DNA of 64,000 nt from Xenorhabdus miraniensis (lineage in GTDB: Bacteria; Pseudomonadota; Gammaproteobacteria; Enterobacterales; Enterobacteriaceae): positions 186,001 to 250,000 of the forward strand of contig NZ_NITZ01000003.1 in the NCBI RefSeq assembly GCF_002632615.1. Direction: 5' to 3'. The notes under the pieces are model-generated. The model saw only the letters and a list, made by a program, of their open reading frames with translations. It did no database searches and was not told the DNA's origin. Below are positions 49,336 through 60,818 of the stretch, one piece after another (the stretch's first letter is position 1; each line of letters starts with the position of its first letter). Made by a program: the position numbers and the translations under genes.

Positions 49336-50790
49336 ATCAGCGATATTGATTTGTTGCACCTGAAATATCACGCTCACTCTGGCCCCACCAAGTGGGCTAT
49401 CTTCAATATTGATAGTACCTGCATATTGCTCGACAATTTCAGAAGCTATCGACAGACCTAATCCTTGTCCTACTCGCAATGTATCAGCTCGTAAACCACG
49501 CTGGAAAATCATTTCACGTTTGTTTGGTGGTACGCCAGGGCCATCGTCATCAACTATTATAGTGACAGAGTTTCCTCCCATGGTGGCGGTGACTCTGACA
49601 AACTCCAGACAATATTTACAGGCGTTATCCAGAATACTTCCCATTACTTCAAGAAAGTCATTCTTTTCACCTAGCCATGTCACTTCAGGGGATACATCCA
49701 GCGTAATACTGATGCCTTTATGTTGATAGACTTTCGTCAGCGCGCTGATAAGGCTATCCAGCAAAATTGGGACGGAAGAAACTTGTCTGAGGAGCAGGGG
49801 ATGATCACTGTGCATATTGGCTCGATGCAGATAGTAGCCGATTTGTTGGGATATCCGATCAATTTGCTCAAGCATGATGGGTTCAGCTTGTTCAATGGTC
49901 ATTTTTTGCGGGGGACGTAGAGAGCGCAGGGTCGATTGTAGCACTGCTAAAGGTGTTTTCAGGCTATGCGTTAAATCAGAAAGCGTTGTGTGGTACTTAG
50001 CATAGCGTTTACGCTCATTGTTTAATAAGGAATTTAAGTTCCTGACCAGTTTTTTTAATTCTGTGGGGGGATTTTCATCAAGTTTTTCTCGTTCTCCGTT
50101 TTCTAAGGAGCTTATTTGAGTAATCAGCGACTTAATGGGACGAAGGCTCCAATCAGCAGCAAGCCAAATGAGTGGAATAACCAGAAGTAAGTTGGCTATT
50201 AACACATATCCAAACCATTCCCAGACCTTTGCTGATTCTTGTACATCCTGTGGCATGATATCAATAATGACGATAGTCAGTGCAGGCAGTCTATCAGTTG
50301 CGGGATAAATATTGACCGCCACCGAGTACGTTAACAACACATCATTATCGTCGATTGACTTGTTTGTATCACCTTGATTTGATGTTTGATTATAAAGAAA
50401 ATCTCCTTTTTCTTTGAGATTTGTCTCTAGTTCATGTAAGCCATCTTTTTTCAGCCAATTAGGATCGAGCATTTTTTCCAGTTCAGGCACATTATTCTGA
50501 CGCCAGAGTATATTTCCTCTATTGTCATAAATCAGAACCGATAAGCGTGGGTTCATGGAAAAATGCTTCGGAATAAGAATATCCAGCTTGTTGTTATGCC
50601 ATTGAGCAAGCGTAAAAAATAAATTACTTTGGCTCCGGAGTATAGAGTAGGTTGTTTTATCAAAACTCACTAAATACCCAACAATAGCGACAATTCCATA
50701 TGATAGCGTTAAGGCTAAAATAATCGCGGCTGTTGCTATGAGGAACCGGGTTCTTAAAGAAAGATGTTTTTCAGAGAAATTACGCATCAT
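49330..50790 (-). CDS. phoQ: Sensor histidine kinase PhoQ
   Basis: 486-aa inner-membrane sensor of low Mg2+, cationic peptides and pH. It has transmembrane helices at about 16-40 and 190-212 and a periplasmic PAS-like domain between them. HAMP follows, then the H-box [13 protein letters not shown] and the ATP-binding DNACKYC and [12 protein letters not shown] boxes. The acidic membrane-facing patch (EDDDDAE in E. coli) reads SIDDNDV here (residues 145-151), with fewer acids. The start overlaps phoP by 11 bp. Two adjacent Met codons are possible starts. Confidence 0.96.
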   Translation of the reverse strand: MMRNFSEKHLSLRTRFLIATAAIILALTLSYGIVAIVGYLVSFDKTTYSILRSQSNLFFTLAQWHNNKLDILIPKHFSMNPRLSVLIYDNRGNILWRQNNVPELEKMLDPNWLKKDGLHELETNLKEKGDFLYNQTSNQGDTNKSIDDNDVLLTYSVAVNIYPATDRLPALTIVIIDIMPQDVQESAKVWEWFGYVLIANLLLVIPLIWLAADWSLRPIKSLITQISSLENGEREKLDENPPTELKKLVRNLNSLLNNERKRYAKYHTTLSDLTHSLKTPLAVLQSTLRSLRPPQKMTIEQAEPIMLEQIDRISQQIGYYLHRANMHSDHPLLLRQVSSVPILLDSLISALTKVYQHKGISITLDVSPEVTWLGEKNDFLEVMGSILDNACKYCLEFVRVTATMGGNSVTIIVDDDGPGVPPNKREMIFQRGLRADTLRVGQGLGLSIASEIVEQYAGTINIEDSPLGGARVSVIFQVQQINIADS

Positions 50791-51463
50791 GTGATTTCAC
50801 GTCAAAACGGTATCCTTGACCACGGACGGTGACTATCACCTCCTTGGACCATTCACTCAATATTTTTTTCCTCAAACGTCCCATTAATACATCAATGGTA
50901 TGACTTTCACGTAATTCTGCATCAGGATATAACTGACGCATTAACGATTCTTTACTGACAACCTTGCCATTATTACGCATCAAGGTTTCAATAATAGTGT
51001 ATTCAAAGGCGGTCAGCTTGATATTGTTACTATTGATAGAAAACTCTTTTCGTGAAAGATCAATTAAAAAAGGTGAAATTTCAACTAATTGTGAGGCCAA
51101 TCCATTATTACGTCGCATTAATGCTTGTATCCGGGCATTAATTTCTTCCAGATGGAAAGGCTTAGTCACATAATCATCTGCTCCTGCGTTTAACACAGTT
51201 GCTTTTTCCTGCCAGCTATCACGAGCAGTAAGAACAAGAATAGGTAAGTTAATCTGCTCATTACGCCAACGGCGTAACATACTCAGCCCATCCTCGCCAG
51301 GTAAACCCAGATCAACGATAGCAATATCAGGATGACTTTCTTTAAGATAATAATCGGCTTCTTTAGCATTCTCCGCGGCATCGACTTGATGCCCAATATC
51401 CCGCAGTTGTACGGTTAAGTGATGACGAAGTAATGCGTTATCTTCAACAATCAATATCCGCAT
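50780..51463 (-). CDS. phoP: Response regulator PhoP
   Basis: 227-aa OmpR-family regulator. The receiver domain has acidic EDN at 7-9, the phospho-acceptor in [13 protein letters not shown] and the Lys in YVTKPFH. The C-terminal winged helix shows [13 protein letters not shown] and [11 protein letters not shown] PhoP-box-like direct repeat is upstream, consistent with autoregulation. It is co-transcribed with phoQ and controls Mg2+ uptake and lipid A modification genes in relatives. Confidence 0.97.
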   Translation of the reverse strand: MRILIVEDNALLRHHLTVQLRDIGHQVDAAENAKEADYYLKESHPDIAIVDLGLPGEDGLSMLRRWRNEQINLPILVLTARDSWQEKATVLNAGADDYVTKPFHLEEINARIQALMRRNNGLASQLVEISPFLIDLSRKEFSINSNNIKLTAFEYTIIETLMRNNGKVVSKESLMRQLYPDAELRESHTIDVLMGRLRKKILSEWSKEVIVTVRGQGYRFDVKSHDA

Positions 51464-51941
51464 AATGATTCCTTATGCTAATCAATAACGTTTACCAAAT
51501 AAATTTAAAATAGCTAAGTAGTCAAATTCGTCAATAAATATTAAATAAAATTATGGGTAAATCTTTTTATGAGTAACCTTAAGTATAGTAACTATTTAGC
51601 TTTTGTTGGTATGTTAATGAGTGAACCATTTAAAAACAAATAATTAGATAGAAATAACAAATAAATTTACAATCTATTTATATTTTATATAAGGTTAGGC
51701 TGTTTTTGGAGAGTTTGCTCTCTATATTTTAACTCATTGTTCTGCTGATTTTATTCACTTCTTCAAACCCTGTGGTTATCTACACATTAGCCATGCTCCC
51801 TAATAGAGAGTCATTTTTGTTTCAGCTCTGTTTCAATACTGAAAGCATAAGATTTGCAGGTGATTTTTGGTAGGAAGTTCAGCTAATTAAGAAAATCAGT
51901 TAAGTGTCGTTGAAGTACAACTTGGATGAGGCGTATTGAAT
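51464..51941. other. AT-rich region between purB end and phoP start
   Basis: About 480 bp without a gene. The phoP-proximal 150 bp should hold the phoPQ promoter; the rest shows nothing I can name. Confidence 0.4.
51531..51547 (-). promoter_or_regulatory. Candidate PhoP box
   Basis: On the minus strand TATTTA-ATATT-TATTGA resembles the PhoP direct repeat (T/G)GTTTA-N5-(T/G)GTTTA. It is about 70 bp upstream of the phoP start. Moderate similarity only. Confidence 0.3.
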
Positions 51942-51965
51942 ATGGGCGGGATATACTCCGCCCAT
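51942..51965 (-). terminator. Candidate terminator after purB
   Basis: ATGGGCGG pairs with CCGCCCAT, 8-base loop, 15 bp beyond the purB stop. The following tail is only weakly T-rich. Confidence 0.55.
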
Positions 51966-51980
51966 TTGCATGAAAAAAGT

Positions 51981-54028
<2,048 letters not shown>

Positions 54029-54030
54029 AA

Positions 54031-55134
54031 TTACTCCTGTATACGTTGTTCGATCACGCCACCACCGAGACAGATCTCATCTTGATAAAACACGGCTGAT
54101 TGGCCGGGAGTGACAGCGGCAACAGGGCTATCAAAACGGATTTCAATTTTATCTTCGCTTAGGGGAACAATAGTGCAGGGAATATCGTGCTGACGGTAGC
54201 GTGTTTTCACTACACAACGAATTTTTGTCTTCAATGGTTGGCGATCAACCCAATGAAGTTGCTGTGCAATCAAACCAACAGACATCAGGCGAGGATGTTC
54301 ATGGCCTTGAGCAACAACCAGCGTATTGTTTTCGACATCTTTATCAACAACATACCATGGTTCTTCACTGCCATCCTTCGTTCCGCCGATCCCCAATCCT
54401 TTGCGTTGGCCCAGTGTATGATACATCAAGCCAGAATGCTGGCCGATAGTTTGCCCGTCGACTGTCATAATTGGGCCCGGTTGGGCAGGCAAATAGCGTC
54501 CCAGAAAATCACGGAATTTGCGTTCACCAATAAAGCAGATACCAGTCGAATCTTTTTTCTTTGCTGTGATCAGACCGAGCTCTTCGGCAATGCGGCGTAC
54601 TTCAGGTTTTTCGAGTTCGCCAACGGGGAATAGACTCTTGGCAACCTGCTGGTGACTTAAGGTATATAAGAAATAGCTTTGATCTTTATTGCCATCCAGA
54701 CCGCGAAGCAATTGGCTAATGCCATCGACATCCCGGCGACGGACATAGTGCCCGGTTGCAATGTAGTCAGCACCCAAATCCTCAGCGGCAAACTCTAGAA
54801 ACGCTTTGAATTTGATCTCTTTATTGCAAAGAATGTCCGGATTTGGGGTTCTGCCAGCTTTATATTCAGCAAGAAAATGTTCAAATACATTGTCCCAATA
54901 TTCGGCTGCAAAATTGATGGTATGCAGTTCAATGCCCAGTTTGTCACAAACGGCTTGCGCATCGGCAAGATCGGCGGCTGCCGAGCAATACTCTTCACCA
55001 TCGTCTTCTTCCCAGTTTTTCATGAACAGGCCAGCTACCTGGTAGCCCTGCTGTTGCAGAAGGTAGGCGGAAACTGATGAATCAACACCGCCGGACATTC
55101 CGACAATGACTTTTTTCTGGCTGTTATCTGACAT
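54031..55134 (-). CDS. mnmA: tRNA-specific 2-thiouridylase MnmA
   Basis: 367-aa enzyme placing sulfur on U34 of Lys, Glu and Gln tRNAs. The PP-loop [15 protein letters not shown] is near residue 12. The two catalytic cysteines are in [15 protein letters not shown] (near 102) and [12 protein letters not shown] (near 199). Translationally close to hflD. Confidence 0.97.
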   Translation of the reverse strand: MSDNSQKKVIVGMSGGVDSSVSAYLLQQQGYQVAGLFMKNWEEDDGEEYCSAAADLADAQAVCDKLGIELHTINFAAEYWDNVFEHFLAEYKAGRTPNPDILCNKEIKFKAFLEFAAEDLGADYIATGHYVRRRDVDGISQLLRGLDGNKDQSYFLYTLSHQQVAKSLFPVGELEKPEVRRIAEELGLITAKKKDSTGICFIGERKFRDFLGRYLPAQPGPIMTVDGQTIGQHSGLMYHTLGQRKGLGIGGTKDGSEEPWYVVDKDVENNTLVVAQGHEHPRLMSVGLIAQQLHWVDRQPLKTKIRCVVKTRYRQHDIPCTIVPLSEDKIEIRFDSPVAAVTPGQSAVFYQDEICLGGGVIEQRIQE

Positions 55135-55217
55135 GGATATATCTCACTGCGGAAAAAAACAAACGCAATACTTTAGCACGTTGGTGGCTGTGGTGCATCA
55201 AACGTCTCACGTTCTTT

Positions 55218-55694
55218 CTATTCGATTTTTTTATTTATGCGGCCATTTTCAAAAGGGGGGCCGTAACTGTCCAATATCGATAGAGGATACGCCTTGTGTT
55301 CTAAGTAGCAGTGAATACTTTCAGCGACCAGTGGTGAGCGTAGTTGAGAACTGTTAATAATTTCTTCTGCGCTTAACCAGTGGCAGCAATGGATATCGTC
55401 ATCTTGTGGATTAGTATCAATGATTTTTTCCATTTCAACCAAGAACAGAAAACGGATAAATGGCGTTCCATCGGGAGCAATCCATTGATATAGTTTTAAA
55501 AATGCCTGTAGTTGAGCACGAATCCCTGTTTCTTCCCACAATTCCCGTTCAGCGGCTTCCTGCAATGTTTCTCCGGCTTCAAGATGACCAGCAGGCTGGT
55601 TCCAGAGAGATTTACCATTGATTAGTTCTTCGACAACCAGAAATTTATTTTCTGCATGTACAATACAAGCAACAGTGATATGTGGACTAAACAA
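55218..55694 (-). CDS. nudJ: Nudix phosphatase NudJ
   Basis: 158-aa hydrolase; E. coli NudJ (YmfB) acts on HMP-PP and nucleotides. A complete Nudix box runs from [20 protein letters not shown] at about residues 38-57 into TGI. The start overlaps the rluE end by eight bases. Confidence 0.94.
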   Translation of the reverse strand: MFSPHITVACIVHAENKFLVVEELINGKSLWNQPAGHLEAGETLQEAAERELWEETGIRAQLQAFLKLYQWIAPDGTPFIRFLFLVEMEKIIDTNPQDDDIHCCHWLSAEEIINSSQLRSPLVAESIHCYLEHKAYPLSILDSYGPPFENGRINKKIE

Positions 55695-56316
55695 GATTAA
55701 TTTCTCTCCATTCTCCGGGGGACAATGAGCTTAATTGTATCGAACCCATACTGAAACGAATTAGGCGCAATGTGGGAAAACCAACATGAGCAGTCATTCT
55801 GCGTACCTGACGGTTACGGCCTTCATATAGCGTTATCTTGAGCCAGCTTACGGGAATATTTCTTCGCTCTCGAATGGGTGGCATTCGTTTCCAGAGCCAT
55901 TCTGGTTCTTCCACTCGTTCTGCGCCGGCAGGTAGTGTCGGACCATCTTTTAACGTGACGCCATTGCGCAGCTTATCCAGAGCTGCCTCATCAGGAATGC
56001 CTTCTACCTGAACATAATAAACTTTAGCTGTTTTTTTGTGAGGTTGAGTCAACCTGGCTTGCAATTTACCGTCATTGGTTAACACGAGTAACCCTTCGCT
56101 GTCGCGATCCAAACGACCTGCGGCATAAACATCAGTAAACGGAATAAAATCTTTTAACGTTGTTCTTCCCATTTCATCGGTGAACTGGGGAAGAACATCA
56201 TAAGGTTTGTTAAAGATTAATACCCGACGAGGACCTGTTAATTTTTTTATCGTATTGTTATTTTTTCTTTGGCTGAATCGGTTAAGTTGGCGTTTTTTAA
56301 AAGAGATATTTGTCAT
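55687..56316 (-). CDS. rluE: 23S rRNA pseudouridine(2457) synthase RluE
   Basis: About 209-aa RsuA-family synthase without an S4 domain. [14 protein letters not shown], the catalytic Asp in [16 protein letters not shown], and [20 protein letters not shown] are diagnostic. Start chosen at the Met codon 56316 (GATGG six bases upstream); the frame extends to 56391, but those residues show no similarity to E. coli RluE. Divergent from icd, as usual. Confidence 0.93.
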   Translation of the reverse strand: MTNISFKKRQLNRFSQRKNNNTIKKLTGPRRVLIFNKPYDVLPQFTDEMGRTTLKDFIPFTDVYAAGRLDRDSEGLLVLTNDGKLQARLTQPHKKTAKVYYVQVEGIPDEAALDKLRNGVTLKDGPTLPAGAERVEEPEWLWKRMPPIRERRNIPVSWLKITLYEGRNRQVRRMTAHVGFPTLRLIRFSMGSIQLSSLSPGEWREINLV

Positions 56317-56397
56317 GATAAGCCATCGCGAAAAATTAGGGTGCGTATTATACCTTAAATCTGTGACCATTGGCGTTTGCAGAATATTCAAGTAGTA

Positions 56398-56426
56398 TTG
56401 ACACGTCCCTTACAAAAATTTAACAA
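56398..56426 (+). promoter_or_regulatory. Likely icd promoter
   Basis: Perfect -35 TTGACA (56398-56403), 17-bp spacer and TAACAA at about 56421. icd starts 30 bp further, with a strong AAGGAGAGG ribosome site. Confidence 0.55.
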
Positions 56427-56456
56427 GGCATTGCGTTTATTTGAAAGGAGAGGTTA

Positions 56457-57710
56457 ATGGAAAGCAAAGTAGTTGTTCCGGCGGAAGGTAAAAAAATTAC
56501 TATCGATGCCAAAGGTAAATTAAATGTTCCGAATAACCCTGTAATCCCTTATATCGAAGGGGATGGCATTGGTGTTGATGTTACGCCGGTCATGCTGAAA
56601 GTTGTGGATGCTGCTGTTCAGAAAGCTTATAGCAGCGAGCGCAAAATTTCTTGGATGGAAATCTACACAGGTGAAAAATCCACACATGTTTATGGTAAAG
56701 ATGTTTGGTTGCCAGATGAAACACTGGATTTGATCCGTGAATACCGTGTTGCTATCAAAGGCCCTCTGACAACGCCAGTCGGTGGCGGCATCCGCTCGCT
56801 GAACGTGGCGCTGCGCCAGCAATTGGATCTGTATGTCTGCCTGCGCCCGGTTCGTTACTATCAAGGTACACCAAGCCCTGTTAAACAGCCTGAGCTGACT
56901 GATATGGTCATTTTCCGCGAAAATGCTGAAGATATCTATGCGGGTATCGAGTGGAAAGCCGGTTCAGCGGAAGCGGACAAAGTCATCAAATTCCTGCAAG
57001 ATGAAATGGGTGTTAGCAAAATTCGTTTCCCTCAACAGTGTGGCATCGGCGTGAAGCCTTGTTCAGAAGAGGGCACTAAACGCTTGGTGCGTGCTGCAAT
57101 TGAATACGCTATTGATAATGATCGTGAATCCGTGACTCTGGTTCATAAAGGCAACATCATGAAATTCACTGAGGGTGCCTTTAAAGATTGGGGTTATGAA
57201 TTGGCCCGCACTGAATTTGGCGGAGAACTTCTGGATGGCGGCCCGTGGGTTAAGATCAAAAATCCTAAGAGTGGCAAAGACATTATCATCAAGGATGTGA
57301 TTGCAGATGCTTTCCTGCAACAAATTCTGCTTCGCCCTGCTGAATACGACGTTATCGCTTGTATGAACTTGAATGGTGACTACATTTCTGATGCCTTGGC
57401 TGCGCAAGTCGGCGGTATCGGTATCGCTCCGGGTGCAAACATTGGTGACGAGTGTGCATTGTTCGAAGCAACACACGGTACTGCACCTAAATATGCGGGT
57501 CAGGATAAAGTCAATCCGGGTTCTGTCATTCTCTCCGCTGAGATGATGTTACGCCATATGGGTTGGTTAGAAGCGGCTGATCTCATCGTTAAGGGAATGG
57601 AAGGCGCAATCGCTGCCAAGACCGTCACTTACGATTTCGAACGCCTGATGGATGGCGCTAAGCTGCTGAAATGCAGTGAGTTCGGTGATGCAATCATCTC
57701 TCACATGTAA
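56457..57710 (+). CDS. icd: NADP-dependent isocitrate dehydrogenase
   Basis: 417-aa TCA-cycle enzyme (E. coli 416 aa). The phosphorylation-site Ser is in [13 protein letters not shown] (near 113). The NADP-binding and metal-binding segments are [16 protein letters not shown] ([20 protein letters not shown]) and [19 protein letters not shown]. It is complete and looks functional. Its final 165 bp plus terminator recur at 59649-59867, so the present 3' end was probably supplied by an integrating element, as phage 21 and e14 do at E. coli icd. Confidence 0.98.
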   Translation: MESKVVVPAEGKKITIDAKGKLNVPNNPVIPYIEGDGIGVDVTPVMLKVVDAAVQKAYSSERKISWMEIYTGEKSTHVYGKDVWLPDETLDLIREYRVAIKGPLTTPVGGGIRSLNVALRQQLDLYVCLRPVRYYQGTPSPVKQPELTDMVIFRENAEDIYAGIEWKAGSAEADKVIKFLQDEMGVSKIRFPQQCGIGVKPCSEEGTKRLVRAAIEYAIDNDRESVTLVHKGNIMKFTEGAFKDWGYELARTEFGGELLDGGPWVKIKNPKSGKDIIIKDVIADAFLQQILLRPAEYDVIACMNLNGDYISDALAAQVGGIGIAPGANIGDECALFEATHGTAPKYAGQDKVNPGSVILSAEMMLRHMGWLEAADLIVKGMEGAIAAKTVTYDFERLMDGAKLLKCSEFGDAIISHM

Positions 57711-57760
57711 TTGATTGCGTAACTGAATAAATAACGGGAGCTTAATGGTTCCCGTTAGTT
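57546..57760 (+). repeat. Left direct repeat: icd 3' end (att-like)
   Basis: From the codon for MLRHMGW to the terminator this segment is duplicated at 59649-59863, with about eight substitutions in roughly 215 bp. One central block of about 90 bp and another of about 60 bp are identical. Confidence 0.9.
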
Positions 57761-57763
57761 TAT
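57732..57763 (+). terminator. icd terminator (proximal copy)
   Basis: TAACGGGA pairs with TCCCGTTA; the following tail (GTTTATTA) is weaker than in the distal copy. Confidence 0.75.
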
Positions 57764-57809
57764 TATCACGTATGAAACGGTTATCAAAATCTATCAAATT
57801 TTGAACGAC

Positions 57810-58029
57810 TCAGGCGACAATTTTTATCCAACTTTTACCACGGTCATCATGGTATTTATCGGTCTGTTGTTGTGTTTTATGCCTTTAAATCTTTCGTATT
57901 GACACCTTGTTCGCGGTATAGACGCTCCGACAATGAGTGTTGTTCATGGAAAGTTGCTGGAGTTCCTTCTCCCCGATTTTGATAGTGCGTGGTTTGAGGC
58001 GGTATTTTATATAAGAGTAAAAAGGGATG
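57810..58029 (-). pseudogene. Tyrosine integrase, C-terminal remnant with frameshift
   Basis: Minus-strand reading gives TFHEQHSLSERLYREQGVN. After a one-step frame change near 57881-57886 it continues HKTQQQTDKYHDDRGKSWIK and ends at TGA 57812-57810. This is the C-terminal catalytic end of a lambda-type integrase, with the Tyr nucleophile in DKYHDDRG. The usual HxxR box reads HEQH, so the catalytic Arg is lost. Upstream the frame closes at TGA 58032-58030; the rest of the gene is gone. Position and orientation fit integrases that target icd. Confidence 0.8.
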
Positions 58030-58246
58030 TCATTTCTACACGTACGTCATTCGGAATAACCACCGTGTTCATATTCATATTCGAAATACTCCCTAAAGTT
58101 ATCGTCATTTTTTACGAAATTCAAAAGCATCAAGGATGATGCCTGTTATCCTCAATATAGGGTCTACGTCAGACTAAAAGACAAAGTATATATGGGTATA
58201 AATAAGACAGAATTAACTTGTTAAAAAATAGTGAATTAGTTGTAAC

Positions 58247-58270
58247 GTGGTCGCTTATGCGGCCTTTTTT
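58247..58270 (+). terminator. Intrinsic terminator within the element
   Basis: GGTCGC, loop TTAT, GCGGCC with one T:G, then six T. Confidence 0.8.
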
Positions 58271-58289
58271 ACGTCCAGAGGAGAACTAA

Positions 58290-58562
58290 ATGGCTAACTG
58301 GATTTGAGGCATTACTAATGCTGAGGAAAATTGCTTGCTTAGCTGCCCTGTTTGCCTCAATGGGATACCTCCAATAGAAGTACTGACACCACTCTTGCTA
58401 GTGTTAATGTATATTCCAGGAGCTATTTTGATTCGTTTTCTGAATTTAAAGCCCATAATTACCTCGCATTACATTGTTTTATTTAGAATATTTCTAATGT
58501 TTATAGTGCAGTCTAACGAGATATTCAGTGGCAAAGATTTCGACCATCAAGGCCAAACCTAA
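58290..58562 (+). pseudogene. Small membrane-type ORF interrupted by TGA at codon 6
   Basis: ATG 58290 follows AGAGGAG. The frame reads MANWI, stop, then GITNAEENCLLSCPVC and a hydrophobic stretch LTPLLLVLMYIPGAILI until TAA 58560. A good ribosome site directly before a five-codon ORF suggests a gene inactivated by one nonsense change. No family recognised; phage origin likely. Confidence 0.4.
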
Positions 58563-58644
58563 CTCTAGTAAATTGCAAAACAAGGGTGGCCTTAAGCCCC
58601 GCAAGGGGTCATTTTTCATCCATTAAAGTTGATAATAGATATTC

Positions 58645-58678
58645 ATTGAATTACAATTTAATGACAACGTCATTCAAT
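58645..58678 (+). promoter_or_regulatory. Palindromic operator of the toxin-antitoxin operon
   Basis: Core AATGAC-AAC-GTCATT (58660-58674) lies within the outer pair ATTGAAT/ATTCAAT (58645-58651, 58672-58678). It lies just before the antitoxin start, where RelB/DinJ dimers normally repress their own operon. Confidence 0.6.
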
Positions 58679-58691
58679 GAGGTATTTTATT

Positions 58692-58955
58692 ATGGCTACA
58701 AACCAGTTAGTACAAACCCGTATTGACGGTGAAATTAAGGCAGAAGCTGCTGCCGTTTTAGCTGCAATGGGGCTGACTGTATCAGATGCAGTTCGTATGA
58801 TGTTAACGCGAGTAGCAAGGGAAAAAGCGTTACCGTTTGAACCTTTGATACCGAATGAGACAACAATAGCCGCAATGAAAGAAGCCCGTAAAGGTTGCGG
58901 TAAATCATTCTCTACAGTTAAAGATTTGATGGCAGATCTCAATGCGGGCGACTGA
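58692..58955 (+). CDS. RelB/DinJ-family antitoxin
   Basis: 87-aa protein. The start is ATG 58692 (MATNQLVQTRIDGEIKAEAA); an upstream ATG at 58677 lies in the operator. The N-terminal ribbon-helix-helix DNA-binding part has LVQTRIDGEIKAEAAAVLAAMGLTVSDAVRMML. KEKALPF-like AREKALPFEPLIPN follows, as in DinJ. The C-terminal part should wrap the toxin. The gene is intact and its stop overlaps the toxin start by 14 bp. Confidence 0.88.
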   Translation: MATNQLVQTRIDGEIKAEAAAVLAAMGLTVSDAVRMMLTRVAREKALPFEPLIPNETTIAAMKEARKGCGKSFSTVKDLMADLNAGD

Positions 58956-59223
58956 CTACACGAGCCAGTTTTAGCGTGATTTCAAGAGGGAAAAGAAAGG
59001 CCGACATCGTGAAATTCTTGATGAATCCCTTATGTCGGTGATTGAGTTATTGGCTTCTGATACTCCACTGGATCCGAAATATTGTGATCATGCCCTTTCT
59101 GGTGATTGGACGGATTTTCGAGACTGTCACATTAAACCTGACTTGATATTGACTTATCAGAAGCCAGACGCTGGCACATTGCGCCTTGTCCGCCTTGGCT
59201 CTCACTCAGAGCTTGGTTTATAG
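58942..59223 (+). pseudogene. YafQ/RelE-type mRNA interferase toxin with amber codon 11
   Basis: The frame from ATG 58942 reads MRATDYTSQF, then TAG (58972-58974). It continues RDFKREKKGRHREILDESLM to ALSGDWTDFRDCHIKPDLIL and LRLVRLGSHSELGL. Apart from the stop it is a full-length (93-codon) member of the YafQ family: RDFKRxxKR core, HxLxGxWxxxRDCHI, and a C-terminal His. The stop replaces what is normally a Lys or Arg. An internal Met at 59032 could make only a 63-aa fragment lacking the N-terminal helices. Confidence 0.82.
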
Positions 59224-59286
59224 CATCTCTTTGACAGAAACAGAACCAACCTGAATACAGCTCACTTCTCACGTCTTTTTTCGTAT

Positions 59287-59312
59287 ACGCCGCTTAACTG
59301 CGGCTTTTTTTT
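59287..59312 (+). terminator. Rho-independent terminator after the toxin gene
   Basis: GCCGC, loop TTAACT, GCGGC, then eight T. Confidence 0.88.
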
Positions 59313-59333
59313 ACATCTAAAAACAGGTGAGAT

Positions 59334-59447
59334 ATGTTTGGAATGCCAGATATACCCAATTGGAAGGGAGTTCCTAGCGTCGCAATGGATGAGGGTATCA
59401 GTCTGGGCGGTGCTACATTAATAAATACGCTGTTTGGTAATTATTGA
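59334..59447 (+). CDS. Very short ORF (37 aa) near the element's right end
   Basis: ATG 59334 after AGGTGAG, ending TGA 59445. The peptide begins MFGMPDIPNWKGVPSVAMDE. It may be the start of a truncated phage gene. Nothing supports a function, and the DNA to 59648 shows nothing else. Confidence 0.3.
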   Translation: MFGMPDIPNWKGVPSVAMDEGISLGGATLINTLFGNY

Positions 59448-59648
59448 GGCATATTCAATCAATATGGTATCTCCCTTTTACTTGCTGGTAGCGTAATATC
59501 ACTGCAATACCAGAACCAATATCGGGTAGTGAGTGCGCCGATAACTTCTTGTTAAATCATGTGGTTATATATAGCCAGTCAGTGGTCTTTCTTAGCTTTC
59601 AAATGAAAATAATTAAATCCAAATTGTTATGTATATTCTGACTATATA

Positions 59649-59813
59649 ATGTTACGTCATATGGGCTGGTTCGAAGCGGCTGATCTCATCGTTAAGGGAA
59701 TGGAAGGCGCAATCGCTGCCAAGACCGTCACTTACGATTTCGAACGCCTGATGGATGGCGCTAAATTGCTTAAATGCAGTGAGTTCGGTGATGCAATCAT
59801 CTCTCACATGTAA
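59649..59813 (+). pseudogene. icd': Displaced 3' end of icd (54 codons)
   Basis: Reads [20 protein letters not shown] to [11 protein letters not shown] and stop, identical to the end of Icd except Phe for Leu at one position. Its distal terminator has the stronger T run, suggesting this is the original chromosomal end that was displaced by integration. Confidence 0.9.
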
Positions 59814-59863
59814 TTGATTGCGTAACTGAATAGATAACGGGAGTTTAATGGTTCCCGTTAATT
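59649..59863 (+). repeat. Right direct repeat: icd 3' end (att-like)
   Basis: Partner of 57546-57760; marks the right border of the integrated element. Confidence 0.9.
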
Positions 59864-59867
59864 TTTT
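59835..59867 (+). terminator. icd terminator (distal, displaced copy)
   Basis: TAACGGGA with TCCCGTTA followed by ATTTTTT. Confidence 0.85.
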
Positions 59868-59974
59868 ATTCCCTGCAATTTCTTAGAATAGATATCCAGT
59901 AATGGCTTATACTTGTTGATAACTTATCTCACTATGGTGCGCTTATGTGGAACAGCTATCCTCAGAGAGGAAAT

Positions 59975-60346
59975 ATGCGGTTATTAGCAAATTTTCTGTC
60001 ACCAATAGATGCTCACATTATCTTGGGTAGAATGTTATCAGAAGGCATTTGTGCGGTAGTGATAGATGAAAATATCATATGGAATAATTACATGTGTTCT
60101 CAGGCATTTGGAGGGGTGAAACTCCTTGTCCATCACTGTGATATTGAGCGGGCGAAAGAGATATTTTTTAAAATTGAAGATAATCAGTATCTTTTAGATG
60201 GAAAACAATCGGGTTTAGAAAAAAGAAAATTATCATCACCTCGATATTCTTTTACGATGCTAATAAACATTTTTTTAGTTCTTTCTTTGTTTTTGACAAC
60301 AGGCATAGCTTTACCTTTAAAATTTGATGCTTATTCTTCTCTGTAA
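59975..60346 (+). CDS. DUF2007-like small protein with C-terminal membrane anchor
   Basis: 123-aa protein. The start is ATG 59975, 5 nt after AGAGAGG, giving MRLLANFLSPIDAHIILGRM. The N-terminal 75 residues show the pattern of the DUF2007 'putative signal transducing' family: NFLSPIDAHI, LSEGICAVVIDENIIW and QAFGGVKLLVHHCDIERAKEI. One membrane helix lies at about 97-115 (FTMLINIFLVLSLFLTTGIAL). It sits directly after the displaced icd end. Role unknown. Confidence 0.72.
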   Translation: MRLLANFLSPIDAHIILGRMLSEGICAVVIDENIIWNNYMCSQAFGGVKLLVHHCDIERAKEIFFKIEDNQYLLDGKQSGLEKRKLSSPRYSFTMLINIFLVLSLFLTTGIALPLKFDAYSSL

Positions 60347-60780
60347 TTATAATAACCTGAACGTGCGGATTTTTGACGGTAAATATTTTCAATGTTATGG
60401 CGATTTTATATAACAGGAGAATATCAGGAAAAACAGTAAATGATGTATGTCCGTTATTAGAAATGTCTTGTGATAATGGATATGAACGCAGTTGTAAGGT
60501 GCTAAAATTGCACCCTAATTAATAACCAATTGAAATTGAAAGCAAACTTATTAAATCTTCATGCAACTGCTACCTAGTGAGCAAAATTTGTTTTCTCTTG
60601 CTCATGGAACAGAGCGAAAAGACGGATATTTCACCATCAGATTGAAAGAGGAAATGCAGTGCGTACTTTTATCGGAATGGAATTTATTCCACAGAGTTGA
60701 TATCTACCTGACAGATTTCAAGTTGTAGCACAGTCAACAAAGCAACAATTTGAAAGACGATGGATATAGATATTAGTGAA
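60347..60780. other. Gap with one possible micro-ORF
   Basis: No supported gene. A 41-codon frame at 60397-60522 (ATG without ribosome site; ending CDNGYERSCKVLKLHPN) looks protein-like and may be a gene end-fragment. The rest to 60780 shows nothing. Confidence 0.3.
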
Positions 60781-60811
60781 ATAGAGCGACGACATGAGTC
60801 AGTCGCTCTAT
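60781..60811 (-). terminator. Candidate terminator for the 60819-61190 gene
   Basis: Perfect 10-bp stem ATAGAGCGAC with GTCGCTCTAT, only weak T-tail on the minus strand. Confidence 0.6.
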
Positions 60812-60818
60812 AGGAAGT

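Larger units (their letters stand above)
57764..59648. mobile_element. Degenerate integrative element / prophage remnant in icd
   Basis: About 1.9 kb lie between two copies of the icd 3' end. It has an integrase remnant pointing towards icd, an ORF with an early stop, an antitoxin/broken toxin pair and several hairpin terminators. Layout and target equal those of e14/phage-21 type elements. Without a working integrase it should be immobile. Confidence 0.8.

Noticed and set aside
57933..58139. 68-codon plus-strand ORF beside icd
   Set aside because: It is antisense to the integrase remnant, whose motifs are clear, and has no Shine-Dalgarno.
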